DNA of 41,753 nt from Pleurocapsaceae cyanobacterium CSU_1_1 (lineage in GTDB: Bacteria; Cyanobacteriota; Cyanobacteriia; Cyanobacteriales; Xenococcaceae), in assembly GCA_012034765.1 (NCBI GenBank), contig JAAUOU010000031.1:1-41753 (forward strand), written 5' to 3'. The notes under the pieces are model-generated. The model was not told where the DNA came from and ran no database searches. It saw only the letters and a list, made by a program, of their open reading frames with translations. The translations under genes and the position numbers were made by a program. Within the stretch, counting starts at the first letter, position 1. Every line of letters begins with the position of its first letter. Of the stretch, positions 26,754 to 35,052 are shown in pieces.

Positions 26754-26924
26754 ATGACTACTATTTCTGACGAAAACGGAATTCTCAATAACTTTGCCAA
26801 AGAGCCAGCTATGTATTACGCTGAAGCTCCTTCCTCCCAAGATAAACGTGGCTATGTGATCTGGGGAGCGATCGCTTTGTTGGTCGTTATAGCTTCTATC
26901 TCTACTGCTGCTGTGGTTAGCTAG
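26754..26924 (+). CDS. psb34: Psb34 (ssl1498-family) photosystem II assembly protein
   Basis: A 56-residue ORF, short but convincing. It has the family layout: NGILNNFAKEP, Y.AE.P, a short polar part, and one membrane helix near the C-terminus (YVIWGAIALLVVIASISTAA). This matches Psb34 (Synechocystis Ssl1498), a small high-light-inducible-like protein that binds CP47 during late photosystem II assembly. It lacks the chlorophyll-binding ExNxR motif of true Hlips. It stands alone after the broken permease, with its own AT-rich upstream region, and precedes a pentapeptide-repeat gene by 53 bp. The identification rests on sequence recall, not on a search. Confidence 0.8.
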   Translation: MTTISDENGILNNFAKEPAMYYAEAPSSQDKRGYVIWGAIALLVVIASISTAAVVS

Positions 26925-26977
26925 AGACTAGCTAGCAACCGTCTTTTAATCAATAAGGCTTGATAGTTTAAAACTAA

Positions 26978-27586
26978 GTGTTTTACTCAAATACTCATAA
27001 ATTTAAGACCAAAAGAATTGATGTTTCCCAGCTTATCAGCGAGTATAAATTGGGCAAGCGTGATTTTTCTCAGGTTAGCTTAACCCAAGCCTCCCTAAAT
27101 GATCTCAATTTAGTGGGGGTTAAACTATGGCGTGCTAATTTAGCTGAAATTAATTTTAGCCGTACTGTATTGAGCAATGCTGACTTATCGCAAGCTAATC
27201 TGTTTAAAACCATGCTGTGGAGAACAGATTTTCAGCGGGCAAACCTAGAGCAGGCTAAATGTAACGCTGCTTTTTTGATCTGCGCTAATTTAAGTCAGGC
27301 TAATTTACGTCAATCAATGTTCCGCGACGCAGAGATGCGTCTTGCCTGTTTAGTGAATGCTGATTTGCAGGGAGCAGATTTATCCTGGGCAAATCTAAGC
27401 TATGCTGATTTAAGTTCGGCAAATTTGCAGGGAGCTAATCTGAGGGGAGCTATACTTACTGGAGCTAACCTAACCAAAGCAAACTTAAGCAGCACCAACT
27501 TAGAAGAAGCTGTATTGTCAGGTACGAATTTAAGCCAGGCTATTTCACCCAGAGCAAAAACACTTTGTCTCTCTGTGAACAAATAA
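26978..27586 (+). CDS. Pentapeptide-repeat protein
   Basis: A 202-residue protein made mostly of A(D/N)LXX pentapeptides: VSLTQASLNDLNLVGVKLW, then ANLAEINFS, ADLSQANLF, ANLSQANLRQS, ADLQGADLSWANLSYADL and so on to about residue 185. Such repeats fold into a right-handed quadrilateral beta-helix. Cyanobacteria carry many of these and most have no known function. There is no membrane segment or signal peptide. The frame begins at GTG 26978; the leader before the repeats (IDVSQLISEYKLGKRDF) matches the usual N-terminal cap, so the true start could be slightly downstream at a non-ATG codon. It is convergent with truB only 16 bp away. Confidence 0.85.
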   Translation: MFYSNTHKFKTKRIDVSQLISEYKLGKRDFSQVSLTQASLNDLNLVGVKLWRANLAEINFSRTVLSNADLSQANLFKTMLWRTDFQRANLEQAKCNAAFLICANLSQANLRQSMFRDAEMRLACLVNADLQGADLSWANLSYADLSSANLQGANLRGAILTGANLTKANLSSTNLEEAVLSGTNLSQAISPRAKTLCLSVNK

Positions 27587-27602
27587 ATTTAAGCTAAAAT
27601 TA

Positions 27603-28526
27603 TTAGACCAAAACTATTTTTGGCTTAAGTTTAAGTATTTCGTTACGTTCATATAAAACACTTATCCCTAAGAAAGTTTGATCTGCTCCATAGGTGACAA
27701 GATAATGTTCTGGAGTGAATACAGATATCACCTTACTGCTGCTGACAGCCTGATTTAAATCTATCAGTTGCCCCTGACACCAACGCTTAGAATCATCCAC
27801 AGAAAGGACAAAAGTGTCTAGATGGTTTAAAAGTAGGTTAGGGTTAATTAGCTCAAGGGTTTGCTGATTTAGTTTATGCTCAAGATCGGCAAAGGTCAGA
27901 CTATTTTCGAGGAACATTCCACAGCTTTGGATTCGCACCAAATTCGCTAAAGTTCCTCCAACTCCTAACTGTGTTCCCAAATCGCGAGCGATCGCCCTAA
28001 TATAAGTACCAGGACCACAATGGATCTCTACCTCTAATTCACAAAAATCCTGATGAGTAATATTGAGCAGTCTTAGCTCGCTGATCGTTACTTTTCTCGC
28101 CTCTACTGTTATTTGCTCTCCTTTGCGAGCCAAATCATAAAGTTTTCTTCCTTTTTGCTTAATGGCGCTGTAAATTGGCGGAACTTGCTCGATTGTGCCA
28201 ATAAAACCCTGCAAGCGCTCAACAATTTGCTCTTGGTCTATGTTAAAGCGATCGACTTGCTGAATTACTTCTCCATCCAAATCGTCGGTAGTAGTTGTTA
28301 TCCCTAGACGAATACAAGCACGATAAGCTTTGGCAGTAGGTAAAAACTGTAACAAACGGGTAGCTTTACCGACGGCGATAGGCAGAACTCCTGTTGCTGC
28401 GGGGTCAAGCGTACCCCCATGACCAATTTTGCGGGTGTTTAAAAGTTTACGTAACTTAGCAATACAGTCATGAGAGGTAAATCCAGCAGGTTTATTGAAA
28501 TTAACAAAACCAAACATGATTATCAT
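27603..28526 (-). CDS. truB: tRNA pseudouridine(55) synthase TruB
   Basis: A TruB of 307 residues from the ATG at 28526. The catalytic loop GGTLDPAATGVLPI carries the nucleophilic Asp (residue 41), and the flanking motifs are GFVNFNKPAGFTSHD, KAYRACIRLGITTTTDDLDG, QVPPIYSAIKQKGRKLY and CGPGTYIRAIARDLG. The enzyme makes pseudouridine 55 in the T-loop of nearly all tRNAs. I prefer 28526 because GAGAGG lies nine bases upstream. An ATG at 28517 (MFGFVNF) is also possible and closer to usual homologue starts; a TTG at 28529 is unlikely. The C-terminal ~80 residues are a small PUA-like or degenerate domain. It is convergent with the pentapeptide gene. Confidence 0.94.
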   Translation of the reverse strand: MIIMFGFVNFNKPAGFTSHDCIAKLRKLLNTRKIGHGGTLDPAATGVLPIAVGKATRLLQFLPTAKAYRACIRLGITTTTDDLDGEVIQQVDRFNIDQEQIVERLQGFIGTIEQVPPIYSAIKQKGRKLYDLARKGEQITVEARKVTISELRLLNITHQDFCELEVEIHCGPGTYIRAIARDLGTQLGVGGTLANLVRIQSCGMFLENSLTFADLEHKLNQQTLELINPNLLLNHLDTFVLSVDDSKRWCQGQLIDLNQAVSSSKVISVFTPEHYLVTYGADQTFLGISVLYERNEILKLKPKIVLV

Positions 28527-28919
28527 CAATAATTGCCTCTCCAGTGACCAACAGTCATTTTAGCTGAAGCTGAAGCAGACCTCTAACTAAAATCCAAATG
28601 TAAACTAAAATAAGATCTATTTACAAATTGAAATGCCGTAAGTTTAAGATAAATAATATAGTTGACACTTACAAAAACAGCCCCTAGTTTAGGGTTATCT
28701 CTTAACAGTTATTGCTGAGAAAATCTGTAAATATATATACTATTAATAATAATAGTTATAATTTATTTAGTTGGTATCAATCTATTGTGATCATTGGCTA
28801 TGGTTTAGCTCGATGCCAATAATATAATTTAGATTTTAATCCCACAGCAAAACTGAGCATTTTATCTTACCCACTAAAATCACTTAACACTTGGCAGACT
28901 CTAGAGTCATCAGCGTTCA
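28527..28919. other. AT-rich divergent intergenic region
   Basis: About 390 bp between truB and the anti-sigma-type gene. A consensus-like -35 box TTGACA at 28662-28667 has only a weak -10 (TAGTTT) at the right distance. CCCTA-GTT-TAGGG near 28682-28694 is a very short hairpin. Nothing else is clear; no coding frame or known RNA is supported. Confidence 0.45.
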
Positions 28920-29354
28920 ATGAAATCGAACTTAGAAGTCAAACAATATCATTTGCAGGTTAAAACTGAACTGGAAGCTTTGAAAGAAGTATTGCAGTGG
29001 TTTGAAGGCTTAGTTTTTCCTCTCGTTCCCCAAAAAATGGGCTGGCAGTGCGAAGTCGCACTGGTTGAGGCGTTTACCAATGCGGTACGCCATGCTCATC
29101 AAGATCTCCCCGAAACTACACCCATTGACCTAGAAGTAAAGCTGTTACCCAACTTTTTGGAAATGCGTATTTGGGATCAGGGACAACCTTTTGATATCAA
29201 GGAAAAACTACGTAAGAGTGAAAGAGAAGCTGGCTTGATGGAAAAAGAAGGAGGAAGAGGTTTGCAGTTTATTAAAAAACTAACTGATGAACTGCAATAC
29301 CTCAATCTACCCAACCAGCGCAACTGTCTGGTAATGCGGAAGCATTATGCTTAA
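28920..29354 (+). CDS. Anti-sigma factor-type ATPase (RsbW-like HATPase)
   Basis: A 144-residue single-domain GHKL ATPase. The N box is ALVEAFTNAVRHAH, the G1 box MRIWDQGQPFD and the G2 box EGGRGLQFIKKL. Stand-alone domains of this size act as RsbW/SpoIIAB-type serine kinases and anti-sigma factors that bind a STAS-domain antagonist and a sigma factor. Cyanobacteria have several (for example Synechocystis Slr1861), tied to carbon and stress control. No STAS protein or PP2C phosphatase is next to it here, so the partner is unknown. The convergent gene on the other strand is seven bases away. Confidence 0.88.
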   Translation: MKSNLEVKQYHLQVKTELEALKEVLQWFEGLVFPLVPQKMGWQCEVALVEAFTNAVRHAHQDLPETTPIDLEVKLLPNFLEMRIWDQGQPFDIKEKLRKSEREAGLMEKEGGRGLQFIKKLTDELQYLNLPNQRNCLVMRKHYA

Positions 29355-29360
29355 GTTCAG

Positions 29361-30251
29361 CTAGATTTCATCGAAAGCTCGTTCAATTAATCTCCTAGCA
29401 AGAGTTTGAGTTCCTGTATGCTCATAGTAGTTAGTGGAGACATCGATAAAGGCAGCTACATAATCTAGCTTGTTATCAGAAAATTCTAAAAATCCCTGGA
29501 GGTTTTTCATAACTTTTTCTGGAGACAAATTTTTGCTGTTGACAAAATCAGCCATCCAGCCCTTTACCGACCCAAAACTTTCACCAATAAAGTCTAGTTT
29601 TCCTTTGGAGTTACCACCTGGAATAGATTCTGATACGCCTTGGAAAGTAGAGTTAGATTCTAAATCTTTAGGACCAATTCCACTAAGGGTTGACTGGGCT
29701 TTTAGAATAAAATCTGGGCCGAGGGGAATTAACCCATCAACACAAACTAAAGCTGCCATCCGCATTAAGGATTCACCGCTATAGTCTCCTAATGCACCCA
29801 CGAAATCGCCAATGCTATCACCAGGAATACCGTTGATCTGACAGAAAGCTACCAACTCAACTACTAACTTAATTGATAAATCTAAAGCTTGAGCCTTTTC
29901 AGGATTAGGCGTAATTTTACTGAGCAAACCACCAACTAAAGGAATTTTATTACCCACTTTATTCGCCAAAGCAGCAGAACCTAGAGCCTTATCTGAACGA
30001 TCTACCATTTGATAAAGCCACATTGCCCGACGGTATCCTTGAGACTTATCATTGTAAAGCCAGACTGCGCGATCGCCGATCTGTTGAATCAACTCTTCAT
30101 CAGTTTCTCCTGTTACTTTGCGAATTGTGTCAACAAAACCAACCGTATTTTCCCATTCGCCAGGAACGATGGAGTCTAGGGATTTTAACATCATGGTCGT
30201 GATGTTATTCTGGGGGAGATTATCTACCAGTTCAAAAATAGAATCGCTCAC
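29361..30251 (-). CDS. Conserved hypothetical protein
   Basis: A 296-residue protein that I do not recognise. It starts MSDSIFELVDNLPQNN and is mainly helical by composition. A moderately hydrophobic stretch (ALDLSIKLVVELVAFCQING, about residues 122-141) is probably buried helix rather than a membrane segment. A Gly/Ser-rich loop near residues 195-215 separates it from a helical C-terminal part (GWMADFVNSKNLSPEKVMKN, RRLIERAFDEI). No signal peptide and no catalytic motif are seen. It lies 43 bp downstream of the lipoprotein gene on the same strand, so they may form a two-gene unit. The size and balanced codons suggest a real gene. Confidence 0.75.
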   Translation of the reverse strand: MSDSIFELVDNLPQNNITTMMLKSLDSIVPGEWENTVGFVDTIRKVTGETDEELIQQIGDRAVWLYNDKSQGYRRAMWLYQMVDRSDKALGSAALANKVGNKIPLVGGLLSKITPNPEKAQALDLSIKLVVELVAFCQINGIPGDSIGDFVGALGDYSGESLMRMAALVCVDGLIPLGPDFILKAQSTLSGIGPKDLESNSTFQGVSESIPGGNSKGKLDFIGESFGSVKGWMADFVNSKNLSPEKVMKNLQGFLEFSDNKLDYVAAFIDVSTNYYEHTGTQTLARRLIERAFDEI

Positions 30252-30294
30252 TGCTTGCTCCTTAAATATATATTGGCATTAGAATTCATCAAGG

Positions 30295-30798
30295 CTACTT
30301 CAGCTTTGATAAACCTCGAAGATCAAATTTACTCAGCCAGGCTTGACGATCGCTTTCGCTAAAGGAAGAATCTTTGGAGCGAATTTTAACCTGATAGCGA
30401 TCTCCAACTAAAACAGCCGTGCCTGAAGTGCCTTGTGTTACTGCGGGATATCCGCTAATTTTACTGCTGCTCTCTTTAAACTTAGCTATTGCACTAGGAT
30501 TGTTGGTAGTATCAGAAATAGATAAAATAGCAATTTCTTTTCCTTCTGCTTTTAATTTGGCTTCAGCAAAACCTTTTTTTTCCTGAGAATAGATGCGTTC
30601 ATACTGGCTATTACCGTCGGGAAAATAACGATTAAACGTCCCGCCAGATTGAGAAGTATCAACAACTGCCGTTGCGCCTTTGCTAGTGCTTTGCTGCTGT
30701 GCGTCATCAAAGCGTGAGGGAGCTTGCTGACTACAAGCAGTGAATAGTAGGCAGCTTGATAAAATAAGCGCCACCAGATATTTGCGTAAACTAATCAT
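30295..30798 (-). CDS. Small lipoprotein of unknown function
   Basis: A 167-residue lipoprotein: basic start (MISLRKYLVA), hydrophobic core and lipobox LFTAC with the lipidated Cys at residue 22. The mature part is a Ser/Gln-rich linker followed by a compact alpha/beta domain of ~110 residues (GGTFNRYFPDGNSQYERIYS, AKLKAEGKEIAILSISDT, GTAVLVGDRYQVKIRSK). I do not recognise the family, though its size and pattern fit a cyanobacterial thylakoid-lumen or periplasmic lipoprotein. Asp at no +2 position (Ser follows Cys) would allow outer-membrane sorting. It precedes the hypothetical gene at 29361-30251 on the same strand. Confidence 0.78.
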   Translation of the reverse strand: MISLRKYLVALILSSCLLFTACSQQAPSRFDDAQQQSTSKGATAVVDTSQSGGTFNRYFPDGNSQYERIYSQEKKGFAEAKLKAEGKEIAILSISDTTNNPSAIAKFKESSSKISGYPAVTQGTSGTAVLVGDRYQVKIRSKDSSFSESDRQAWLSKFDLRGLSKLK

Positions 30799-31165
30799 CT
30801 TGAGTTTATTTACCTAGATTACTGAACTTAATTTTCGGACTTCGGGTTAGACATTGAGACTAAAATGATTCAATCTTTTACAAAAAGTAATTATTTGTTG
30901 CTTGATTAATTAATAGTTTATTGATGTTATGAGTTGATAATCAAATGTTAGCAGCTATTTAAACCAGATAATTTTTATTTGTATCGTTTAAATAAACAAA
31001 ATTAGCAATAACTCAACTGTTACCCAAAATAATTCAATGTCTAACTAATAGTTAGCGATCAACAATTAATCTATCCGTCCTCTAAAAGTAGCGCATCTAT
31101 CTAGAGCATCATTAAAATGTTAAACTAAACCTCATAATTGCTATTATCAGCAGAATTTTGTCATT
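30799..31165. other. AT-rich divergent intergenic region
   Basis: About 367 bp between the lipoprotein gene and yqeK. The most regular element is a 15-bp near-perfect palindrome, CTAACTA-A-TAGTTAG (31041-31055), which could be a protein-binding site. The rest is AT-rich, with no confident promoter, coding frame or RNA. Confidence 0.45.
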
Positions 31166-31744
31166 ATGCGCGATCGCGTTATTAACTGGTTGCAAAAAAA
31201 TGTTTCAACCCATCGCCTACAGCATATCTTAGGAGTAGAATCCACCTGTATTAATTTGGCTCGTTGTCATCAATTGGACGAGCAACAGGCAGCTCAAGCT
31301 GGTTTAATGCACGATTTAGCCAAGTTTTTTTCGCCTCAAAAACTGCTGAAAATAGCAGCCGAAGTCCATTTGCCCGTAGACGAAGTTTGTTTAAACTATC
31401 CTCATCTGCTTCATGCCGAAATTGGCGCAGTGGTAGCTCAACGGGAATTTAAGGTTAAAGATCCTGAAATTTTGACGGCAATTGCCAATCACACTTTGGG
31501 CGCGCCCGAAATGAGCAAACTTAGCTGTGTAGTTTTTGTTGCCGATGTCTTAGAGCCAAATCGAGGGGATAGCAATCGATTAGCAGCAATGCGCCTTGTT
31601 GCCCAGGAAAATCTTTACAAATGTGTGCAGCAGACTAGTGATTATTCATTAGAATATTTATTAAGTAAGCAGAAAATTATTCATCCCCGCACTATTTTGA
31701 CCAGAAATTGGGCTTCAGAGCAAGCTAAATTAAGTTCATCTTAG
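31166..31744 (+). CDS. yqeK: YqeK-type HD-domain diadenosine tetraphosphatase
   Basis: A 192-residue HD-domain protein. Metal and family motifs are STHRLQHILGVE (His20), AGLMHDLAKF (His49-Asp50), HLLHAEIGA, IANHTLGAPEMS and VVFVADVLEPNRG. YqeK enzymes split diadenosine tetraphosphate symmetrically to two ADP in the cytosol. The gene order yqeK, rsfS, CGLD27, asparaginase is one I associate with cyanobacteria, and in many bacteria yqeK sits beside rsfS. It begins at ATG 31166, and the gap to rsfS is 68 bp. Confidence 0.92.
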   Translation: MRDRVINWLQKNVSTHRLQHILGVESTCINLARCHQLDEQQAAQAGLMHDLAKFFSPQKLLKIAAEVHLPVDEVCLNYPHLLHAEIGAVVAQREFKVKDPEILTAIANHTLGAPEMSKLSCVVFVADVLEPNRGDSNRLAAMRLVAQENLYKCVQQTSDYSLEYLLSKQKIIHPRTILTRNWASEQAKLSSS

Positions 31745-31812
31745 TTTCAATTACAACCAATAGTAAATTCTTGATTAATCAATTAACAACACCTAAATAA
31801 CATCATATCTGC

Positions 31813-32226
31813 ATGAGTAAATCGTTTGAACCAGCTACTGCTACCCAAAACCAATCTTTAACTAAATCAATCATTGAGCCTCAAGAACTAGCGCTAGAGA
31901 TTGCTGATGCTGCTGAAGACAAAAAAGCAGCGGATATTGTTTTGCTCAAGGTGAGTGACGTATCCTACTTAGCTGACTACTTTGTGATTATTACAGGATT
32001 TTCTCGCGCTCAGTTAAACGCGATCGCCGAATCTATTGAAGAACGTCTTGAAGAAAAATATAATTTACACCCAGTCAGAATTTCGGGCAAAAGGGAAGGA
32101 GGCTGGGTTGTTCAGGATTACGCCGACGTGATTGTACATATTTTTCTACCTGAAGAGAGAGAATATTATAATTTAGAAGCATTTTGGGGACACGCCGAGC
32201 GCCATGAATTTGATCAGCCTAGTTAA
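31813..32226 (+). CDS. rsfS: Ribosome silencing factor RsfS (Iojap)
   Basis: A 137-residue protein with the Iojap/RsfS signature: ALEIADAAEDKKAADIVLLKV, YLADYFVIITGFSRAQLNAIAESIEE, then GWVVQDYADVIVHIFLPEEREYYNLEAFWG. RsfS binds ribosomal protein L14 on the large subunit and blocks subunit joining when nutrients are scarce. Here a ~22-residue polar N-terminal extension precedes the domain. It lies between yqeK and the CGLD27 gene with 14 bp to the latter, which suggests joint transcription. Confidence 0.95.
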   Translation: MSKSFEPATATQNQSLTKSIIEPQELALEIADAAEDKKAADIVLLKVSDVSYLADYFVIITGFSRAQLNAIAESIEERLEEKYNLHPVRISGKREGGWVVQDYADVIVHIFLPEEREYYNLEAFWGHAERHEFDQPS

Positions 32227-32240
32227 TCCTATTCCTCAGC

Positions 32241-32744
32241 ATGAATAAATCTACCGTTAATTTTTGTCCTGTTCCCTTAGAACAGCAGCCGATCTACGAA
32301 TATGAGAAGCTTAAGGAATCTTGGTTATTTGACTGGGGAATTTTGGCGATGGGGCAGTATAACCGTAAAGTAGCTTGGGTGGCTTTTTGGAGTCTGATTT
32401 TAGTAACACCTTTATCCATGTCGCTCTTTACTCCAGCTAAACAACCTCTAGAATTTGTCTTATCCAGTTTAATGGGAATTTCTGTATTAACTGGACTATT
32501 TTTGTCACGCATTTATTTGGGCTGGCAATATGTCAAAGATCGCCTGAAAAGCGATCGCATTTTTTACGAAGAGTCTGGTTGGTACGATGGACAAACTTGG
32601 CTCAAGCCCAGCACTATGTTAAACCGAGATCTCTTAGTTGTTAATTATGAAATAGAGCCAATTCTGCAAAGATTACATAAAACCTATGGCTTAATTGCAG
32701 CACTTTTCGCCCTCTCTAGCCTGATCTGGCTAATTTTTGGCTGA
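32241..32744 (+). CDS. CGLD27/Ycf36 family membrane protein
   Basis: A 167-residue member of the DUF1230 family, conserved in cyanobacteria, plants and algal plastids (Ycf36; CGLD27 in the green lineage). The N-terminus has CPVPLEQQPIYEYEKLKESW, followed by two membrane helices (VAWVAFWSLILVTPLSMSLF and LSSLMGISVLTGLFLSRIYL), a soluble RIFYEESGWYDGQTWLKP stretch and a last helix (LIAALFALSSLIWLIFG). Plant homologues are linked to iron and photosynthetic acclimation, but the mechanism is unknown. It is translated right behind rsfS. Confidence 0.92.
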   Translation: MNKSTVNFCPVPLEQQPIYEYEKLKESWLFDWGILAMGQYNRKVAWVAFWSLILVTPLSMSLFTPAKQPLEFVLSSLMGISVLTGLFLSRIYLGWQYVKDRLKSDRIFYEESGWYDGQTWLKPSTMLNRDLLVVNYEIEPILQRLHKTYGLIAALFALSSLIWLIFG

Positions 32745-32813
32745 TTTTGTAATACTCGATACAAATCTACATCAAGCGTACTAGAATACTAATTACCCAT
32801 TATTTAAGATTGC

Positions 32814-33767
32814 ATGACTAGGGGAAAAAGAACCCAGACACCTTTACTCGAAGTACATTTGCTAAGAGAAGGCATTTTAGAGTCTTCTCACCAGGTGGAA
32901 GCAACGGTTTGTGACAGCAAAGGACGAGTACTGTTAGTGGCAGGTAACTCTGAATCATCTGCCTTTATTCGCTCGGCATTGAAACCTTTTCAGGCTCTGG
33001 CTGTAACTACAACAGGAACAATCCAAAAGTATGGCTTGAGCGATCGCGATTTAGCCATCATCTGTAGCTCTCATCAAGGAAAAATTGAACATGCTCGACA
33101 AGCATTCAACATTTTATGGCGTGCGGATGTTGACCCTCTAGCTCTACAATGCCCCATCCCTACTGGCAGAAAGAATCGCTTAGAGCATAATTGCTCTGGT
33201 AAACATGCGGGAGCTTTAGCAGTCTGCCAAAATTTGGATCTGCCCCTCCACAATTATATTAAGCATTCTCATCCAGTACAGCAGCTAATTCTGGGCAAAA
33301 TTTCTGAGTTGCTAGGAATGCCAGGCGCAGAATTGCTGGGCGCACAAGATGACTGTGGAATGCCTACTTATCAAATGCAGCTACAGCAGATGGCCCATCT
33401 TTATGCTCAGTTGGCAGCAGGGACGAGTTTAGACTTAGAAAGAATTACCCGAGCCATGACTTATTATCCCCGCATGATTGGGGGCGAAGGTGCATTTGAT
33501 ACCGAACTGATGCGTCTTAGTGAGGGCGAATTGGTTAGCAAGTCTGGAGCAGAAGGAATTCAGTGTATTGGTCGTGTTGGCGAAGGAATGGGGCTGGCAA
33601 TCAAAGTTAAGGATGGCGCTAGGCGAGCTAAGTATGCCACCGCAATTCATATTTTGAAGCAAATGGGTTGGATTAGTCCTGCCATCTCCGAAATGCTCTG
33701 TGATACCTTTGTTCAGTTAAGTACTTTTACACGGTTAGAAACAGTTGGCGAAATGTCAATTCTCTAA
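32814..33767 (+). CDS. Asparaginase (asparaginase II family)
   Basis: A 317-residue protein of the Asparaginase_II family (PF06089), distinct from the bacterial AnsA/AnsB fold. Motifs seen are SSAFIRSALKPFQALA, IICSSHQGK, RLEHNCSGKHAGALAVC, HPVQQLILGKIS, GAQDDCGMPTYQMQL and MIGGEGAFDTELM. Members hydrolyse L-asparagine to aspartate and ammonia in the cytosol. It is the last gene of the yqeK-rsfS-CGLD27 run, with a 69-bp gap. The start is ATG 32814. The convergent small gene begins 46 bp beyond its end. Confidence 0.9.
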   Translation: MTRGKRTQTPLLEVHLLREGILESSHQVEATVCDSKGRVLLVAGNSESSAFIRSALKPFQALAVTTTGTIQKYGLSDRDLAIICSSHQGKIEHARQAFNILWRADVDPLALQCPIPTGRKNRLEHNCSGKHAGALAVCQNLDLPLHNYIKHSHPVQQLILGKISELLGMPGAELLGAQDDCGMPTYQMQLQQMAHLYAQLAAGTSLDLERITRAMTYYPRMIGGEGAFDTELMRLSEGELVSKSGAEGIQCIGRVGEGMGLAIKVKDGARRAKYATAIHILKQMGWISPAISEMLCDTFVQLSTFTRLETVGEMSIL

Positions 33768-33812
33768 GTTGCCTAATTTTGGCTCTCTGTTTTTAGCTGC
33801 AACCAGAGTTAT

Positions 33813-34079
33813 TTAACTAGCTAATCTCTGCTTGGTAAGCATAGCAGGGTTTTTTCCCGCAGGTAGCTCTACTGTTTTACGCCCAGCAGCTAGGCTTTGC
33901 TCGAGAACTTCGATCTGCAAACTAACCTTGATTAAATATGAGCCAGCTTCAGCATTAATAACTTTAGCTACTTCCTCATTCAAATCTGGTCTGCTTCCTG
34001 TGATTGGATTTCTTAATACACAACGATCCCACTCATGAGTTGCTTGGGGGTCTAAATTGAGAATGTAGTACTTGTTCAT
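33813..34079 (-). CDS. Small conserved-looking protein
   Basis: An 88-residue soluble protein that I cannot name. It begins MNKYYILNLDPQATHEWDRC and contains VLRNPITGSRPDLNEEVAKV, with a basic C-terminal part. A GCAGGT stretch ending eight bases before the ATG is a reasonable ribosome site. The opposite-strand frame over the same bases (33832-34038) has no such site and is less protein-like, so I prefer this strand. It could be a small adaptor or a cyanobacterial orphan. Its divergent neighbour is the DUF1400 gene. Confidence 0.6.
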   Translation of the reverse strand: MNKYYILNLDPQATHEWDRCVLRNPITGSRPDLNEEVAKVINAEAGSYLIKVSLQIEVLEQSLAAGRKTVELPAGKNPAMLTKQRLAS

Positions 34080-34221
34080 CAGTAAACCTGCAATTTAACT
34101 AGTACTATTTTATCACTTAGTTGAACAAAAAATCAACTTTAATTTTGTTTAGTCAGCAACAGCATAATCTGAATTTTTGCCACATAAAATAAGAATGATG
34201 CTTGATTTCAGGAGAAAGCGA

Positions 34222-34818
34222 ATGAGAGAAGCTACAGGATTGAAATGGTTTAGACAAGTTGCGATCGCTTTTATCGGTGCAGGAGCGTTAATTTTTTTGA
34301 CTCCTAGTCGAGTTTTAAGTTCAGAAAAGGTTATTTTTACCGATGGTGGATTAAGCCAATCAATTTCTCTAGAAGAGTTGCAAGATTTTGCCGACACAGG
34401 AAAGGTTTCTCCAGCATTAAATACTTTATTGAAACATGGTAAACAAAATCCATTTGTAATGCGCCGCATTTTGAGACAAGAATTTCCTGCCAACAATAAG
34501 CTCATCTCAGATTTACTTAATACAATACCAGGAGAATACGTCTTATCTCAGACAGGAAATGTAGTCAGTTCTAAAACCGAAGTAGCAAATGTAACGGCTT
34601 TGCGGGGAGCATTAGTCACCTCGGCTAGCGATAATAATTTAATCTCTTTAATTGAACTTTTAGAAAATTACCCAACGCCAGAGGTCTATGTCAACGGTAA
34701 AATTTTAGCCAAGCTGCGCACAAATTTCGTTCACTTTGTAGAAGGGAGCAGTCAATATATTAATATTCCTTTAAGTCTACTAGATAAAGATACTATAAAA
34801 AGGCTATCAAAAATTTAA
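34222..34818 (+). CDS. DUF1400-domain exported protein
   Basis: A 198-residue exported protein with an N-terminal signal (WFRQVAIAFIGAGALIFLTP, cleavage likely after VLSSE-type sequence near residue 35). The mature part matches DUF1400 (PF07176), found in cyanobacteria at the N-terminus of alpha/beta hydrolases or alone: KVIFTDGGLSQSISLEELQDFADTGK, LLNTIPGEYVL and LIELLENYPTPEVYVNGKIL. No hydrolase domain follows here, so this is the stand-alone form. I chose ATG 34222 because AGGAGA lies six bases upstream; upstream in-frame codons (TTG 34177, ATG 34195) have no such site. The function is unknown. Confidence 0.82.
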   Translation: MREATGLKWFRQVAIAFIGAGALIFLTPSRVLSSEKVIFTDGGLSQSISLEELQDFADTGKVSPALNTLLKHGKQNPFVMRRILRQEFPANNKLISDLLNTIPGEYVLSQTGNVVSSKTEVANVTALRGALVTSASDNNLISLIELLENYPTPEVYVNGKILAKLRTNFVHFVEGSSQYINIPLSLLDKDTIKRLSKI

Positions 34819-35052
34819 AGAATATGAGAGAATATACGCAATTTAATAATGTTTGAGTTAAAAACAAATCCAACATTAAGTATATAAGTATAAATTAAAA
34901 TAGCAGCTTAAACTGATTACTTTTGACAATATATAAGGTTTTTAAAATTACTATTCAAAGCGTGCTAATAAATATCTTTTGGCACAATTTATTATATCCA
35001 TTGAAGGATAAAAAATAAGACTTTAGCTAAGAAAATAATTTATTGAAAATAC

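Noticed and set aside
33832-34038. Plus-strand ORF opposite the small minus-strand gene
   Set aside because: It lies fully inside the minus-strand gene, has no ribosome site, and its composition is less protein-like.
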